Position numbers and translations under genes: made by a program. Positions 25,594 to 34,762 of a stretch of DNA of 64,000 bases are shown one piece after another. The stretch is from Chitinophaga costaii (GTDB lineage: Bacteria; Bacteroidota; Bacteroidia; Chitinophagales; Chitinophagaceae): positions 62,001 to 126,000 of the forward strand of contig NZ_FMAR01000009.1 of the NCBI RefSeq assembly GCF_900094705.1, read 5' to 3'. The notes beneath the pieces are model-generated. The model ran no database searches and had not been told where the DNA came from. It was given only the letters and a program-made list of their open reading frames with translations. The first letter of the stretch is position 1. Every line of letters starts with the position of its first letter.

Positions 25594-25884
25594 TTATAAA
25601 CGATAGGCACCATCTTTCCATTTCATATGCACATCAAACCATCTTAAAAGCTTTTCCATAAAACCAAATCGAATGGCTAAAGCAGTGGCTTGTTCAAATT
25701 TAACCTCACCCTTGGAAAGTTCTCTTAATGAGCAGCTACGTTTAAATATTGCTTGTGGTCCATCTATAACAAAGGTTATTGTATTGCCAATTTTTATGAT
25801 TCCACCTTTTGCCAGTTTGCCGCTATTCTCTATACACTCAACAATGAAATCGGTCGAAGCCGTGGGGTTATTACTATCAAACAT
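25594..25884 (-). CDS. Hypothetical protein (96 aa), second gene of a possible toxin-antitoxin pair
   Basis: A 96-residue basic protein, MFDSNNPTASTDFIVECIEN to WKDGAYRL. The N-terminal half contains a small beta hairpin (GGIIKIGNTITFVIDGP), the C-terminal half is helical and basic (QATALAIRFGFMEKLLRWFD). It begins 11 bases after the 123-residue gene and is AT-rich like it. It has no HicA-type double-stranded RNA-binding motif (GSHxxxxH). Whether it is the toxin or an unrelated partner cannot be decided from the sequence. Confidence 0.55.
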   Translation of the reverse strand: MFDSNNPTASTDFIVECIENSGKLAKGGIIKIGNTITFVIDGPQAIFKRSCSLRELSKGEVKFEQATALAIRFGFMEKLLRWFDVHMKWKDGAYRL

Positions 25885-25895
25885 TTTACGATACG

Positions 25896-26267
25896 TTATG
25901 CAGCAATCTCTAAATTTTCATTTACATAATTATCTCCTGTTTTAAAAATTCTATCCAAAACGGCGTTATCATCATTTACATCAAATTTGAAATTGGAAGA
26001 GTCAATTAATGACCACCCTAACGCCTGCAACTCTTTTTGTATTCCCTGGCCAAATTTTTCAGCAATTAGGCAAAAAGATATAATCGCTTCTTCGATTGCT
26101 TTTTCTGCGTCATGTTCATCTTTTGCAATAGTATCAATACCCAATAAAGGAATATTTACAGATAAGTTACCGAACTCATTCCATTTAGTCCATATGGGCA
26201 TATGGACAGAAACAAAGAATATCTTGTCCCTGTCTTTGGTGATTTTAATGTTTGCTTCGGTAGTCAT
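25896..26267 (-). CDS. Hypothetical protein (123 aa) with a HicB-like core
   Basis: A 123-residue acidic protein. After two strands (ANIKITKDRDKIFFVSVHMP) it has NIPLLGIDTIAKDEHDAEKAIEEAIISF, which resembles the V-P-L-P-G-x-x-t-x-G-d-t-x-e-E-A-x-x-x-x-x-E-A-i pattern of HicB antitoxins, but with a longer insert before it. The C-terminus (DDNAVLDRIFKTGDNYVNENLEIAA) lacks an obvious ribbon-helix-helix or helix-turn-helix. It is the first gene of a two-gene, AT-rich leftward unit. Antitoxin identity is tentative. Confidence 0.55.
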   Translation of the reverse strand: MTTEANIKITKDRDKIFFVSVHMPIWTKWNEFGNLSVNIPLLGIDTIAKDEHDAEKAIEEAIISFCLIAEKFGQGIQKELQALGWSLIDSSNFKFDVNDDNAVLDRIFKTGDNYVNENLEIAA

Positions 26268-26423
26268 ATATAAAGTTTAAAGTCTAAAGACTAGTGATAT
26301 GCCTACATATTTACTATTATTTTTTTATAAAATAATCAGTGCCTTCCCATTTATTAAAGGTTTTAATTATTGATATTAATATATTTATATATTAATTTTA
26401 ATAATTATAATAATGCTTACTCC

Positions 26424-26454
26424 AAAAAAAAGACCGCTTCCCACGAAGCGGTCT
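26424..26454 (-). terminator. Rho-independent terminator of the DUF2911 gene
   Basis: Perfect 10-base stem AGACCGCTTC/GAAGCGGTCT with a CCAC loop at 26431-26454, followed on the leftward strand by seven U (A run at 26424-26430). It lies 23 bases beyond the stop of the gene at 26478. Confidence 0.9.
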
Positions 26455-26477
26455 TCTAAAAAGTTATGCGTGGAAAT

Positions 26478-26984
26478 TTAGAATTTCACTGGTACCTCAA
26501 CGTGGGTTTTGTCCCAATCCAGCACCAGTTTACCGGCAGGCAGGGTAATGGTGAATACCTCTACTTCTTTGGTAGTTTGTGTAGAAGGCACTACTACAGA
26601 CAATACATCCTGTGCTTTATTCTTCTCATAATCAAATGCACCCCACTGTCCTAGCTTACCGTTCAGGATGAACGTCCAGGTGGTAGCAGTGGGAATGGCA
26701 AACAGGGTGTAAGTACCCTTTTTAACAGGCTTGCCGCCAAAGGTGGCGTCTTTATCGAAGGTGATCTCGGTAGCCTCGTCTGCACCTAGCCGCCATACCT
26801 GGCCATACGGTACCAGACCGCCGAAGATGTCACGGCCCTTCTTTTTAGGCTGGCCATACACTACTTTAATGTTAGCGCCCGTAACGGTGGAATGCGCGCT
26901 GGCACGAGGTTTCTGATCCTGTGCAAACACGGTGCTGGTGGTGGCTACCCCCAGCAGCAGGAGTAATACATGCAATGTTTTCAT
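26478..26984 (-). CDS. DUF2911 domain-containing secreted protein
   Basis: A 168-residue exported protein with signal peptide MKTLHVLLLLLGVATTSTVFAQD. The mature part matches DUF2911: VVYGQPKKKGRDIFGGLVPYG and VWRLGADEATEITFDKDATFGG, then KKGTYTLFAIP and the closing strands. Function of the family is unknown. The start at 26984 is preferred to the upstream ATG at 27020 because it begins with a proper signal peptide. It is a single-gene unit with a strong terminator. Confidence 0.9.
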   Translation of the reverse strand: MKTLHVLLLLLGVATTSTVFAQDQKPRASAHSTVTGANIKVVYGQPKKKGRDIFGGLVPYGQVWRLGADEATEITFDKDATFGGKPVKKGTYTLFAIPTATTWTFILNGKLGQWGAFDYEKNKAQDVLSVVVPSTQTTKEVEVFTITLPAGKLVLDWDKTHVEVPVKF

Positions 26985-27106
26985 AAATATATTTTGAGTG
27001 AACGCACTTGTAAAATGCACCCTTAAATTACGAAATCGTACAATATCAGCCTTGGCTTCAATCTTTAATTTTTACCGGTCATACTTTTTTTATGGGAGCG
27101 GGCGGC

Positions 27107-27718
27107 TCAAAGAGTAGTAGCCTGGCTGGTGGTTGGCCGGGGGGAGGAACTATCTGCCGGCATTACCTGTTTAGAACGGATGCGGTGCTCGCAATCATCG
27201 CGCAGGGTATTGAGGGCGGATTCCATTTGCGGACCCAGTACACGGTCTGCCACAAAACCGAAAAACTTCCACCAGGGCATATAACCCAGGTGAGAGGTTA
27301 CATACCAGTGAATAGCAGTGCTTTTGCCATCGGAGGTGCTTTTAAATTCTATGCCTCCATCGGCCAATTGTCCTTTACGGGCCACCAGGCGGTAGTACAC
27401 ACCGGCGGTACTATCTACCCGCATCAGCGTGAGCCGGCCCGTGTCGGAAGGATCTTGTTTATTTGTCCAGCGCACGTTAGCGCCGGCTGCATTACTGGGG
27501 TTGGAAATAGTGAGATCCCAGAGGCTGTCTTCCGCAAACATCGGGTACCAGCTTTTCCAATGGCGCAGGTCGCCCAGGTGATCATACACGGTGGCGGGCG
27601 GCGCTTCTATGACACCAGTTCTTTCTACCATAGCATCTGGCGGAATGAGGAGCGACAATAAAAATACCACGACAAAGAGGCCGAAGATGCTAATGACAAA
27701 TAATTTAAAAAAACGCAT
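27107..27718 (-). CDS. SRPBCC-family protein with N-terminal membrane anchor
   Basis: A 203-residue protein with one N-terminal hydrophobic helix (about 5-27, FVISIFGLFVVVFLLSLLIP). An SRPBCC/polyketide-cyclase-like domain follows: ERTGVIEAPPATVYDHLGDLRHWKSWYPMF (split here: ERTGVIEAPPATVYD, HLGDLRHWKSW), with later strands and a C-terminal helix (LGPQMESALNTLRDD). Such domains bind hydrophobic ligands in a cavity. It lies 58 bases downstream of the ABC-2 permease gene in the same direction and may be co-transcribed with it. Confidence 0.8.
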   Translation of the reverse strand: MRFFKLFVISIFGLFVVVFLLSLLIPPDAMVERTGVIEAPPATVYDHLGDLRHWKSWYPMFAEDSLWDLTISNPSNAAGANVRWTNKQDPSDTGRLTLMRVDSTAGVYYRLVARKGQLADGGIEFKSTSDGKSTAIHWYVTSHLGYMPWWKFFGFVADRVLGPQMESALNTLRDDCEHRIRSKQVMPADSSSPRPTTSQATTL

Positions 27719-27776
27719 ACAACAACAGGTTAAAAGATAGCAGGGGCAAGCGAGCAGGTAAAGCTGGCAGCGGGGC

Positions 27777-28874
27777 TTACTCCCACTTAAAAACCTTTAC
27801 GGCCACAGCATATACGGCAATGCCCCACAAGGTAAGCACGCCTATTTCCAGTCCTACATTCCAGAGGTGTTGCCCTTCAAAGGCTACTTTGCGCAATGCG
27901 TCTACCAGGTAAGTAAGCGGTAGTGCGCGGCAAATGGGTTGCAGCCAGGCCGGAAAAGCGTCTACATTAACGAAAATGCCTGCCAGCAGGAATTGGGGCA
28001 TGGTGATCAGGTTAGCCAGTGGTGGTATGGTACTTTCATTTTTGGCCAGGCTGCTGATCACAAAACCAAAGCCCATAAAGATAATTAGGCCAAACACGCA
28101 GAGCACCAGCATTTCCAGGAAGGTACTAAAGCCATGCACCAACGTAAAGCCAAAAGCAAAATGCCCCAACCCAATGATCACGATAGAGCCAAACAGTTGG
28201 AAAAGCATGCGGCTGAGCCCCTCGCCCAGCACGATATAGCTGCGGCGGATGGGGGTGGCAAAAAAGCGTTTTAACACCAGGGTTTGGCGCAGGGAGAAAA
28301 ATAAAAATGCAGTGCCGAACACGGCGGCGCTCAACAAAGAAAAGGCAAGCATGCCGGGCAATATAAAATCGATAGTGGTATACCGGCGGCCCGGTACGGT
28401 GTCGGTATGCACGTCGGCAATGGAGGCCCGTGGGTAAAAACGGTCGTCCATGCGACTGGTAGTTACATTAAAGACAGACCAAAACAGGTGTATCTTATCT
28501 ACCCCAGCGGTGGAGGTACGCACTGTTACTTTGTATTTGGGCAGGGGCAAAGGCGTAAGGGTGGTAATGTCTAAGATGGCTGTAACCCGGCCTTTGCGCA
28601 TATCGGCCTCCATATCTACGGGCGATTGATTGCGGATAATCTTGAGTGCAGGATTAGCTTGCAGGGCCTTGTACAACACGCTGCTCGTATCGCTGGTGGC
28701 GGTGAAGCCTACAGGCACTGTAGTGGAGCCGGTACCAATGAAGCCGAATACTAAAATAAATACTAACGGAAACCCCAGGGTAAATACCACGGCGGAGGGG
28801 CTGCGGAACATAGCCCTAAGACTGGCCTTCATGATGGCAAACATTGCCCTCCACTGGTTATACTGCGCACTCAT
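27777..28874 (-). CDS. ABC-2 type transporter permease
   Basis: A 365-residue inner-membrane permease. An N-terminal helix (about 27-48, VVFTLGFPLVFILVFGFIG) is followed by a periplasmic domain of about 140 residues, then five or so hydrophobic helices between about 180 and 355. This matches the ABC2_membrane_3 architecture of YhhJ-like drug or polysaccharide exporters. No ATPase gene adjoins it. The nearest ATPase on the same strand is gldA about 8 kb away, which already has its own permease. The partner is therefore elsewhere in the genome or was lost. Confidence 0.88.
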   Translation of the reverse strand: MSAQYNQWRAMFAIMKASLRAMFRSPSAVVFTLGFPLVFILVFGFIGTGSTTVPVGFTATSDTSSVLYKALQANPALKIIRNQSPVDMEADMRKGRVTAILDITTLTPLPLPKYKVTVRTSTAGVDKIHLFWSVFNVTTSRMDDRFYPRASIADVHTDTVPGRRYTTIDFILPGMLAFSLLSAAVFGTAFLFFSLRQTLVLKRFFATPIRRSYIVLGEGLSRMLFQLFGSIVIIGLGHFAFGFTLVHGFSTFLEMLVLCVFGLIIFMGFGFVISSLAKNESTIPPLANLITMPQFLLAGIFVNVDAFPAWLQPICRALPLTYLVDALRKVAFEGQHLWNVGLEIGVLTLWGIAVYAVAVKVFKWE

Positions 28875-29085
28875 ATCCTATCTGATTGTAGTAAAATTCG
28901 CCGTAAAACTACACAAAACAATCGCCAATTACCAGCCTTTTACGGTAATAATATACCGGGGGCCTGCTTAAAAACCAATAGCCGCAGCTGGCAAACAACC
29001 GGTGTTTGCGCGCAGATAACAGCTGGCAGGCAAACGCCGGCGGTACAACCGCTGCGGCTACAGGAGATTAATTTACCCTTAAAAT

Positions 29086-30855
29086 TTATTGGAACAGCAA
29101 GTCAAACGGCATACGGGCCTCCACCTGTCCGCTCATTTCTTTCAGGCGTTTTACGCGGATATACATTTCATAATGATCGCCCAGTTCCTTTTTCAACAGG
29201 CGGGTGCTGGTTTCATCATCATTCATTCCCAACAATTTCAGGATTTTGCCGAGCTGATTTTTTACATCAGGATATTCTTCCAGTTGATAGGTGCCGGCAT
29301 GCGACAGCCTGGCGGCACAAGCAATAGCGTCCTGGATACCACCAATACGGTCTACCAGTCCTATGCGCTTGGCATCTTCCCCACTCCATACCCGGCCCTG
29401 GGCAATGCTGTCTACCACTGCGCCCGACAGCTTACGACCGGCTACCACGCGCGATTTGAAGCTGGCGTAGGTGCTATCTACGCCCTGCTGCATCAGGTGT
29501 TTTTCGGCATCGTTCATAGGGCGGCTCATCGTACCCAGGTCGGCATATTGCGCAGTTTTCACACCATCGAACGTGACGCCCAGTTTATTTTTAAAGAAGC
29601 CGCCCAGGTTAGGCAGTACGGCAAATACCCCGATGGAGCCGGTGAGGGTATTAGGCTGTGCAAAGATAGAATCGGCCATACAGGAAATATAATAGCCGCC
29701 AGATGCTGCATAGTCGCCCATGGATACTACTACAGGTTTTACTTTTTTGGCCAGGCTTAGTTCCCGCCAGATCACTTCTGAAGCCAGGGCACTGCCTCCG
29801 CCAGAATTTACCCGGAACACGATGGCTTTGATGTCATCATCTTCCCGTGCATTGCGGATCATTTTTATATAGGCCCCGCTACTGATCTTATCATCGTCTT
29901 CAGTATTGCCGCTTACGATGTCGCCCTGGGCATAGATGAGTGCTATTTTGTTATCGCCGGTGGTGGAGATATCGGTGGCTTTATCGTATTCGTTGAGTGA
30001 TACAAAATTTACTTTGTCGTCTTTACCGTCTATGTTCAGTTTTTTACGCAATTCGTCCAGTACCTGGTCATCATATTTCAAACCATCTACCAGTTTGTAA
30101 TGTAGGGCATCTGAAGGTTCCTGGATAAGCCCATCATTAGCATAGCGGTGCAGGCTGGCAGTATCTACCTTGCGCTGTTCGCTCACGCCCTGGAGATAGT
30201 GTCCATAGAGTTGGGAGAGGAAAGCGGTGGTTTGTACGCGGTTCGCTTCCGTCATCTGCGTTTCGCGCAGCGGTTCGGTAGCGCTTTTAAACTTACCATC
30301 ATAAAAGATCTGCGGTTCTATTTCCAGTTTTTCCAACAGGCCTTTGAGGTACATGTATTGCACGGCAAAGCCTGAAAATTCCAGGCCACCTTTTGGGTTC
30401 AGGTATATCTTATCGGCCACAGAAGCCAGGTAATAGGCGTGCTGGCTCATTACTTCGCCATAGGCATACACAAATTTATCGGTCTTTTTAAATGCGGCCA
30501 GGGCATTGCGTAGCTCTTCGTTGGTAGCAAAACCGGAGCCATTGCCATCTACTTTAATATAAATGCCTTTAATATTATCGTCGTAGGCAGCATGCTGGAT
30601 AAGGCGCACGGCATCGTACAAACCGGCGGCTGCACCATCAGCACGGCCTATGTAATTATTGATCGGATTGGCGGAAACATGTTGTTCTTTGTAGGTTTGG
30701 CTGGTTTCAAGTACTAACACAGAATTGGCCGGCACCACTACTTTTTTGGGCGAACTTGCAACACCAATGGCCCCCATTAACAGCAGGAATGCTACAACTG
30801 AAAAAATCACAAGGGCCACAAAAGCAGCGAGAAAAAACTTTAAGAAACTACGCAT
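29086..30855 (-). CDS. sppA: Signal peptide peptidase SppA, 67K type
   Basis: A 589-residue membrane-anchored S49 protease with an N-terminal hydrophobic helix (about 8-32). The long form contains two repeated SppA domains. The catalytic lysine is Lys190 in GKFKSATEP and the nucleophile is Ser385 in DYAASGGYYI, equivalent to the Lys/Ser dyad of Escherichia coli SppA. It degrades cleaved signal peptides in the membrane. It is divergent from folK, with about 90 bases between the starts. Confidence 0.95.
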   Translation of the reverse strand: MRSFLKFFLAAFVALVIFSVVAFLLLMGAIGVASSPKKVVVPANSVLVLETSQTYKEQHVSANPINNYIGRADGAAAGLYDAVRLIQHAAYDDNIKGIYIKVDGNGSGFATNEELRNALAAFKKTDKFVYAYGEVMSQHAYYLASVADKIYLNPKGGLEFSGFAVQYMYLKGLLEKLEIEPQIFYDGKFKSATEPLRETQMTEANRVQTTAFLSQLYGHYLQGVSEQRKVDTASLHRYANDGLIQEPSDALHYKLVDGLKYDDQVLDELRKKLNIDGKDDKVNFVSLNEYDKATDISTTGDNKIALIYAQGDIVSGNTEDDDKISSGAYIKMIRNAREDDDIKAIVFRVNSGGGSALASEVIWRELSLAKKVKPVVVSMGDYAASGGYYISCMADSIFAQPNTLTGSIGVFAVLPNLGGFFKNKLGVTFDGVKTAQYADLGTMSRPMNDAEKHLMQQGVDSTYASFKSRVVAGRKLSGAVVDSIAQGRVWSGEDAKRIGLVDRIGGIQDAIACAARLSHAGTYQLEEYPDVKNQLGKILKLLGMNDDETSTRLLKKELGDHYEMYIRVKRLKEMSGQVEARMPFDLLFQ

Positions 30856-30923
30856 AGTGGAAAGATAAGGCTGGAAATTATATTGAAATTCCAGACAATG
30901 TGCTCAAAAATAAGGAATATGGC

Positions 30924-30931
30924 TACTTTTG
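30924..30931 (+). promoter_or_regulatory. -7 box for the folK-dNK operon
   Basis: TACTTTTG matches TAnnTTTG and lies 15 bases before the folK ATG at 30947, in the space divergent from sppA. Confidence 0.5.
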
Positions 30932-30946
30932 CCGTCTTAAATATAC

Positions 30947-31447
30947 ATGAATCATTCAATTTTAGTTATAGGTGGCAATCTGGGTCCGCGCCGGCAGCAC
31001 TTGCAGGAGGCGATAGCCCTTATCCAAGCGGAAGCGGGGCCGGTACGCAGCCTGTCATCCCTGTATGAGACCGCTCCCTGGGGCAAGGTGCAGCAGCCCG
31101 GCTACCTGAACCAAGCCCTGCTCATTGATACGCCGCTGGATGCAGAGACCTTGCTGCACAAGTTGTTGGATATAGAACATCGCATAGGACGCATTCGCCG
31201 GGAGAAGTGGGGCGCAAGGGTAATCGATATTGATATTATCTTTTATAACGACGCCATCATGGCCCTCCCCCATTTGAAAGTGCCGCACCCGCAAATGCAG
31301 CACCGCAATTTTGTACTGGTGCCAGTGGCGGAAATAGCGCCCAACTGGGTGCATCCGCTCCTGCACAAAACCGTTGCGGAGCTGCTGGCAGCCACCACCG
31401 ATGATCTGCCCGTTACCAAAGTAGAATATCCCGCCGATGCTGTATAA
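30947..31447 (+). CDS. folK: 2-amino-4-hydroxy-6-hydroxymethyldihydropteridine diphosphokinase
   Basis: A 166-residue cytosolic HPPK of folate synthesis, which pyrophosphorylates 6-hydroxymethyl-7,8-dihydropterin. It shows the conserved GGNLGPR start, SSLYETAPWGKVQQPGYLNQ, IEHRIGR and the signature RVIDIDIIFYND with the Mg-binding aspartates, then LKVPHPQMQHRNFVLVPVAEIAP. Its last 11 bases overlap the downstream deoxynucleoside kinase gene, so the two are translationally coupled. Confidence 0.95.
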   Translation: MNHSILVIGGNLGPRRQHLQEAIALIQAEAGPVRSLSSLYETAPWGKVQQPGYLNQALLIDTPLDAETLLHKLLDIEHRIGRIRREKWGARVIDIDIIFYNDAIMALPHLKVPHPQMQHRNFVLVPVAEIAPNWVHPLLHKTVAELLAATTDDLPVTKVEYPADAV

Positions 31448-32063
31448 TTTCATTACCATAGAAGGCAATATTGGCGCAGGTAAAACCACGCTGGCCACCC
31501 GCCTGGCCCATCACTACCGCGCCCGGCTGATCCTCGAAGAATTTGCCGACAATCCTTTCCTGGGCAAGTTTTACGCTAAGCCGCAGCAATATGCCTTTCC
31601 CCTGGAATTGTTTTTCATGGCAGAGCGTTATAAACAATTAAAGGATATGCTGCACGGGAATGATTTGTTTTCCGAAAAAACCGTGTCGGACTACCTCTTT
31701 ATAAAAAGCCTGTTATTTGCCAAGATTACGCTTTCAGCAGATGAGTATACCTTGTACAACAAACTATTTGATATCATTCACCCCCAACTGGTGCAGCCGG
31801 AATTAATGGTTTTCCTGAATGCACCCATCGCTAAACTACAGGAAAACATAAAACGCCGCGACCGCAGTTATGAGCAAAACATTCCAGATGCTTACCTGAG
31901 CAATGTGCACGATATGTACATGCAATACATCCGCCAGCACCCCATCCGCACGCTGATGGTGGATACCACCAAGGTAGACTTCCTCCACAACCCGGCCGAT
32001 TTTGAGCGGCTGCTACTGGCCTTGGAGCAGGAATACACCCCGGGCGTACACTATTTTCAATAA
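31437..32063 (+). CDS. Deoxynucleoside kinase family protein
   Basis: A 208-residue cytosolic kinase. The P-loop is GNIGAGKTT (10-18), followed by LEEFADNPFLGKFY, the substrate-binding ERYKQLKDM and the arginine-rich LID segment KRRDRSYEQNIPDAYL. These are typical of deoxyadenosine/deoxyguanosine kinases. It salvages deoxynucleosides; the base preference is not certain. It overlaps folK by 11 bases and is convergent with the MutS-like gene. Confidence 0.9.
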   Translation: MLYNFITIEGNIGAGKTTLATRLAHHYRARLILEEFADNPFLGKFYAKPQQYAFPLELFFMAERYKQLKDMLHGNDLFSEKTVSDYLFIKSLLFAKITLSADEYTLYNKLFDIIHPQLVQPELMVFLNAPIAKLQENIKRRDRSYEQNIPDAYLSNVHDMYMQYIRQHPIRTLMVDTTKVDFLHNPADFERLLLALEQEYTPGVHYFQ

Positions 32064-32085
32064 GTATTTAAATCACTTTGGGAAT

Positions 32086-33417
32086 TTATCCAAGAATGGC
32101 TTCCAGTATGCGTTCGTTGCGGATAATCATCATGCCATGACGATCATTGGTAATGCCCATTTGCAGCGTGTACGTATAGCGGGGCTGGTTGCCCTCCATC
32201 ACGGTGGGCAGGAAGGAAAATTGTATGTTGGCGTGCGTAGCCTGCAACGCCGCCCCCACTTCGATGATGTGGGTGGAGATAATAAAGAAACAATCCCTTA
32301 CGGCACATAGTGCGTCGGTAACGCCCAGCGTGGCGTCGTAAGCGTCTTTTACGTTGGTGCCTTTAAACAGTTCGTCAAAGATCACGAGCAGGTCTTTATC
32401 GTCGCGCACTGCTTCGGCCACTTTTTTTACGCGCAGTACCTCTGCATAAAAATGGCTGTAGCCCATGTCCAGGTTGTCCGGCACATTGATGGAGGTATAC
32501 ATACCATCTTTTACCGAGAAGCGCATATGGGCCGCTGGCACAGGAAAGCCCATGTGGGCCAGGTAAAAAGTAACCCCCAGCGATTTCATAAAGGTAGATT
32601 TGCCCGCCATGTTAGCCCCGGTCAGGAAAAGCACATTCGTGTCTTCGTTCAGTAAAAGGGAATTAGTCACCGCGTGCGCCAGCCAGGGATGGCGCAGGTT
32701 TTTCACCTCCAGTACGCCGGTCTCGCTTTTGGGCAGGGCGGTGGCGCAGGTGAATGCATGTTCCCGGGCCACCCCACTCACAGCCAGCAGTACATCCAGT
32801 TCATACAGCAACGCCAGTAGCGTGGCCATTTCCTGGCGCAGCTTGTGGCGCAGCAGGTAACTATAACGCGCCAGCTGCATAACAGACAGCGGCTGGTAAC
32901 TATCCCCTGCCGGCAGCGCCACCAGCGCGGGGTGACGCAGTAGCTGGCCAAAAATAGCTATCTGTTTTTGGTAAGCACCGCCTGCTTCGGCGGGGGGCAA
33001 CAGCGTATCCAGGAAATTGCGCAGTTGCTGCAAGCCTTGTATGGTGGCCTGCAACCCATGCTGCATGGTTGCATACCGCTCATCTTTCACCAGGCTGGCC
33101 AGGCCTTTTTTACGCCAGGCATTCCATCCTGCCAGCAGCAGGTTTGCATCGCCCGGAGTTTCCAGGTAGGTTTCCATGGCTTCAAATTCCTGCGCCGTAA
33201 AAGGGAAGGCAAGTTGTTGCTGCTGGAAATAGTGGAACAGTGCACTGCGCTCATTCATGGCGGCAGCATCCGTAAGCGGCTGGCGGAACATGGCTTCCAG
33301 CAGTTTCTCCCCTCCCCGGGTATGCACTTTATGAAAGAAGCTGAAAATGGAATGCTGCTTGAACTTGCCCAGCAGGTTCAGGTCGTCCAGCGTTTGTTGA
33401 TCGATAATAAAATTCAT
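32086..33417 (-). CDS. MutS-related ATPase (second copy of a tandem pair)
   Basis: A 443-residue protein with a helical N-terminal region (1-240), starting FIIDQQTLDDLNLLGKF, that resembles the MutS core/lever domain III, followed by the MutS ABC-type ATPase domain. Walker A is GANMAGKSTFMK (about 262-273), then IFDELFKGTN as the Walker B/D-loop region and STHIIEVG as the terminal switch. Mismatch-binding domain I and connector domain II are absent, so it is not a canonical mismatch sensor. Its ATG overlaps the stop of the upstream paralog (ATGA), giving translational coupling. It is the last gene of the gldA operon. Confidence 0.88.
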   Translation of the reverse strand: MNFIIDQQTLDDLNLLGKFKQHSIFSFFHKVHTRGGEKLLEAMFRQPLTDAAAMNERSALFHYFQQQQLAFPFTAQEFEAMETYLETPGDANLLLAGWNAWRKKGLASLVKDERYATMQHGLQATIQGLQQLRNFLDTLLPPAEAGGAYQKQIAIFGQLLRHPALVALPAGDSYQPLSVMQLARYSYLLRHKLRQEMATLLALLYELDVLLAVSGVAREHAFTCATALPKSETGVLEVKNLRHPWLAHAVTNSLLLNEDTNVLFLTGANMAGKSTFMKSLGVTFYLAHMGFPVPAAHMRFSVKDGMYTSINVPDNLDMGYSHFYAEVLRVKKVAEAVRDDKDLLVIFDELFKGTNVKDAYDATLGVTDALCAVRDCFFIISTHIIEVGAALQATHANIQFSFLPTVMEGNQPRYTYTLQMGITNDRHGMMIIRNERILEAILG

Positions 33418-34760
33418 GGGCGCACATTTTTCTTCCGGCTCCGGATGATGGGAATGATATTTTCATGGTTGATAATGACCATCCCGTGCCGGTCTGCGGT
33501 GATGCCGTTTTTCAACTGGTAGGTGTACACAGGCACCTGCTGCTCCATCCTGGTGGGCAGGTATACGAAATGGATATTACTACACGCTGCTTGCAGCGCT
33601 TCGCCAGCCTCGATGATATGAGTAGACACGACGAACATACACTGCCGCTGCTTTGCAAAAGCGCCGGTAATGGCGATGGTGGCCTCGTAGGCGTCTTTTA
33701 CATTAGTACCCCGAAACAATTCGTCTACGATAATAAATAGATTTTTGGCTTGCTTTAAAGTGTCTGCCATTTTTTTGATGCGTAATACTTCTGCATAGAA
33801 ATGGCTTACGCCGGCATGCAGATTATCGGCCAGGTTAATGGTGGTAAGCAGGCCATCACGCACGGAAAACTCCATTTTTGCCGCCGGCACCGGAAAGCCC
33901 ATATGGGCCAAGTAGATGGCTATACCCAGGGTTTTCATAAAGGTAGATTTGCCCGCCATATTGGCCCCGGTAAGAAAAACGATGTTACTTTCCGGGGTAA
34001 TGTGCAGGGTATTGCCTACCGCGTTTTTCACCTGGGGATGATACACGCCCTCCAGGTATACGGAAGCGGCTTCCGCAGGCAAGGTGGTGGGCATTACAAA
34101 TCCCCGTTCGCCCGCAACCCTGGCCACCGCGATATACACATCAAGGTGGTAAATATATTCCAGTGCTTGCTTTATTTTATCCCGCTGCCGGAAGCGGATG
34201 TCCCGGTCCAGCGCAGCCACGGCTTCAAACGATAATTTAGCAGTGTAATGGATGTCCAGCAAGGACACCAGGGCTTCATCTGCCAGCAGGTTGCCAATCT
34301 GCACCCTGCTGGACTGGTAGCCGCTTTCCAGCGCCGCGGGCGGCAGTTGATCGATAAAGACCCGTAGCGCATGTAGCAATTGTATGCTGGTGGTCACTCC
34401 CTTGTAAATGGTTTTGTAGGCCGTGTCTCCGCCCATGAGGTGATGGAGCATACGTCCCTGCGATGGTGGCCCGGTGGAGAGTTTGGTGCGTTCGTCGGTG
34501 TTTTCCAGGTACTGCTCTACCACGTCGAACCATTCCGGCGGAAAGGGAAATTCTGTGGGTACTTCCCTGAAATACCGGATCATATCACTGCGTTGCTGAA
34601 TGGACGCCTGGTTAGAGAGCGGGTAGCGGAACATATTTTCCAGTACCACCCCTCCACCCCGCGTATGCGTGCGGTGAAAGATATTATACACCGCATCGCT
34701 GCCCTGCCTGCCGAAAATATGGAGGTCTTCCAGTGTTTGTTTATCGGTGATAAAAGCCAT
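33414..34760 (-). CDS. MutS-related ATPase (first copy of a tandem pair)
   Basis: A 448-residue paralog of the gene that follows, with the same layout: helical region starting FITDKQTLEDLHIFGRQG, Walker A GANMAGKSTFMK, then IVDELFRGTN and STHIIEAG. It too lacks MutS domains I and II. Its ATG is two bases after the stop of the gldF-gldG gene, and its stop overlaps the start of the second copy by four bases. The two copies have diverged strongly in the N-terminal half but keep the ATPase motifs, which suggests a heterodimer. Confidence 0.88.
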   Translation of the reverse strand: MAFITDKQTLEDLHIFGRQGSDAVYNIFHRTHTRGGGVVLENMFRYPLSNQASIQQRSDMIRYFREVPTEFPFPPEWFDVVEQYLENTDERTKLSTGPPSQGRMLHHLMGGDTAYKTIYKGVTTSIQLLHALRVFIDQLPPAALESGYQSSRVQIGNLLADEALVSLLDIHYTAKLSFEAVAALDRDIRFRQRDKIKQALEYIYHLDVYIAVARVAGERGFVMPTTLPAEAASVYLEGVYHPQVKNAVGNTLHITPESNIVFLTGANMAGKSTFMKTLGIAIYLAHMGFPVPAAKMEFSVRDGLLTTINLADNLHAGVSHFYAEVLRIKKMADTLKQAKNLFIIVDELFRGTNVKDAYEATIAITGAFAKQRQCMFVVSTHIIEAGEALQAACSNIHFVYLPTRMEQQVPVYTYQLKNGITADRHGMVIINHENIIPIIRSRKKNVRP

Positions 34761-34762
34761 AC

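Noticed and set aside
25594..26267. Calling the AT-rich pair hicA-hicB
   Set aside because: The 96-residue protein lacks the HicA fold motif with catalytic His, and the order and lengths differ, so only a HicB-like core is claimed for one partner.
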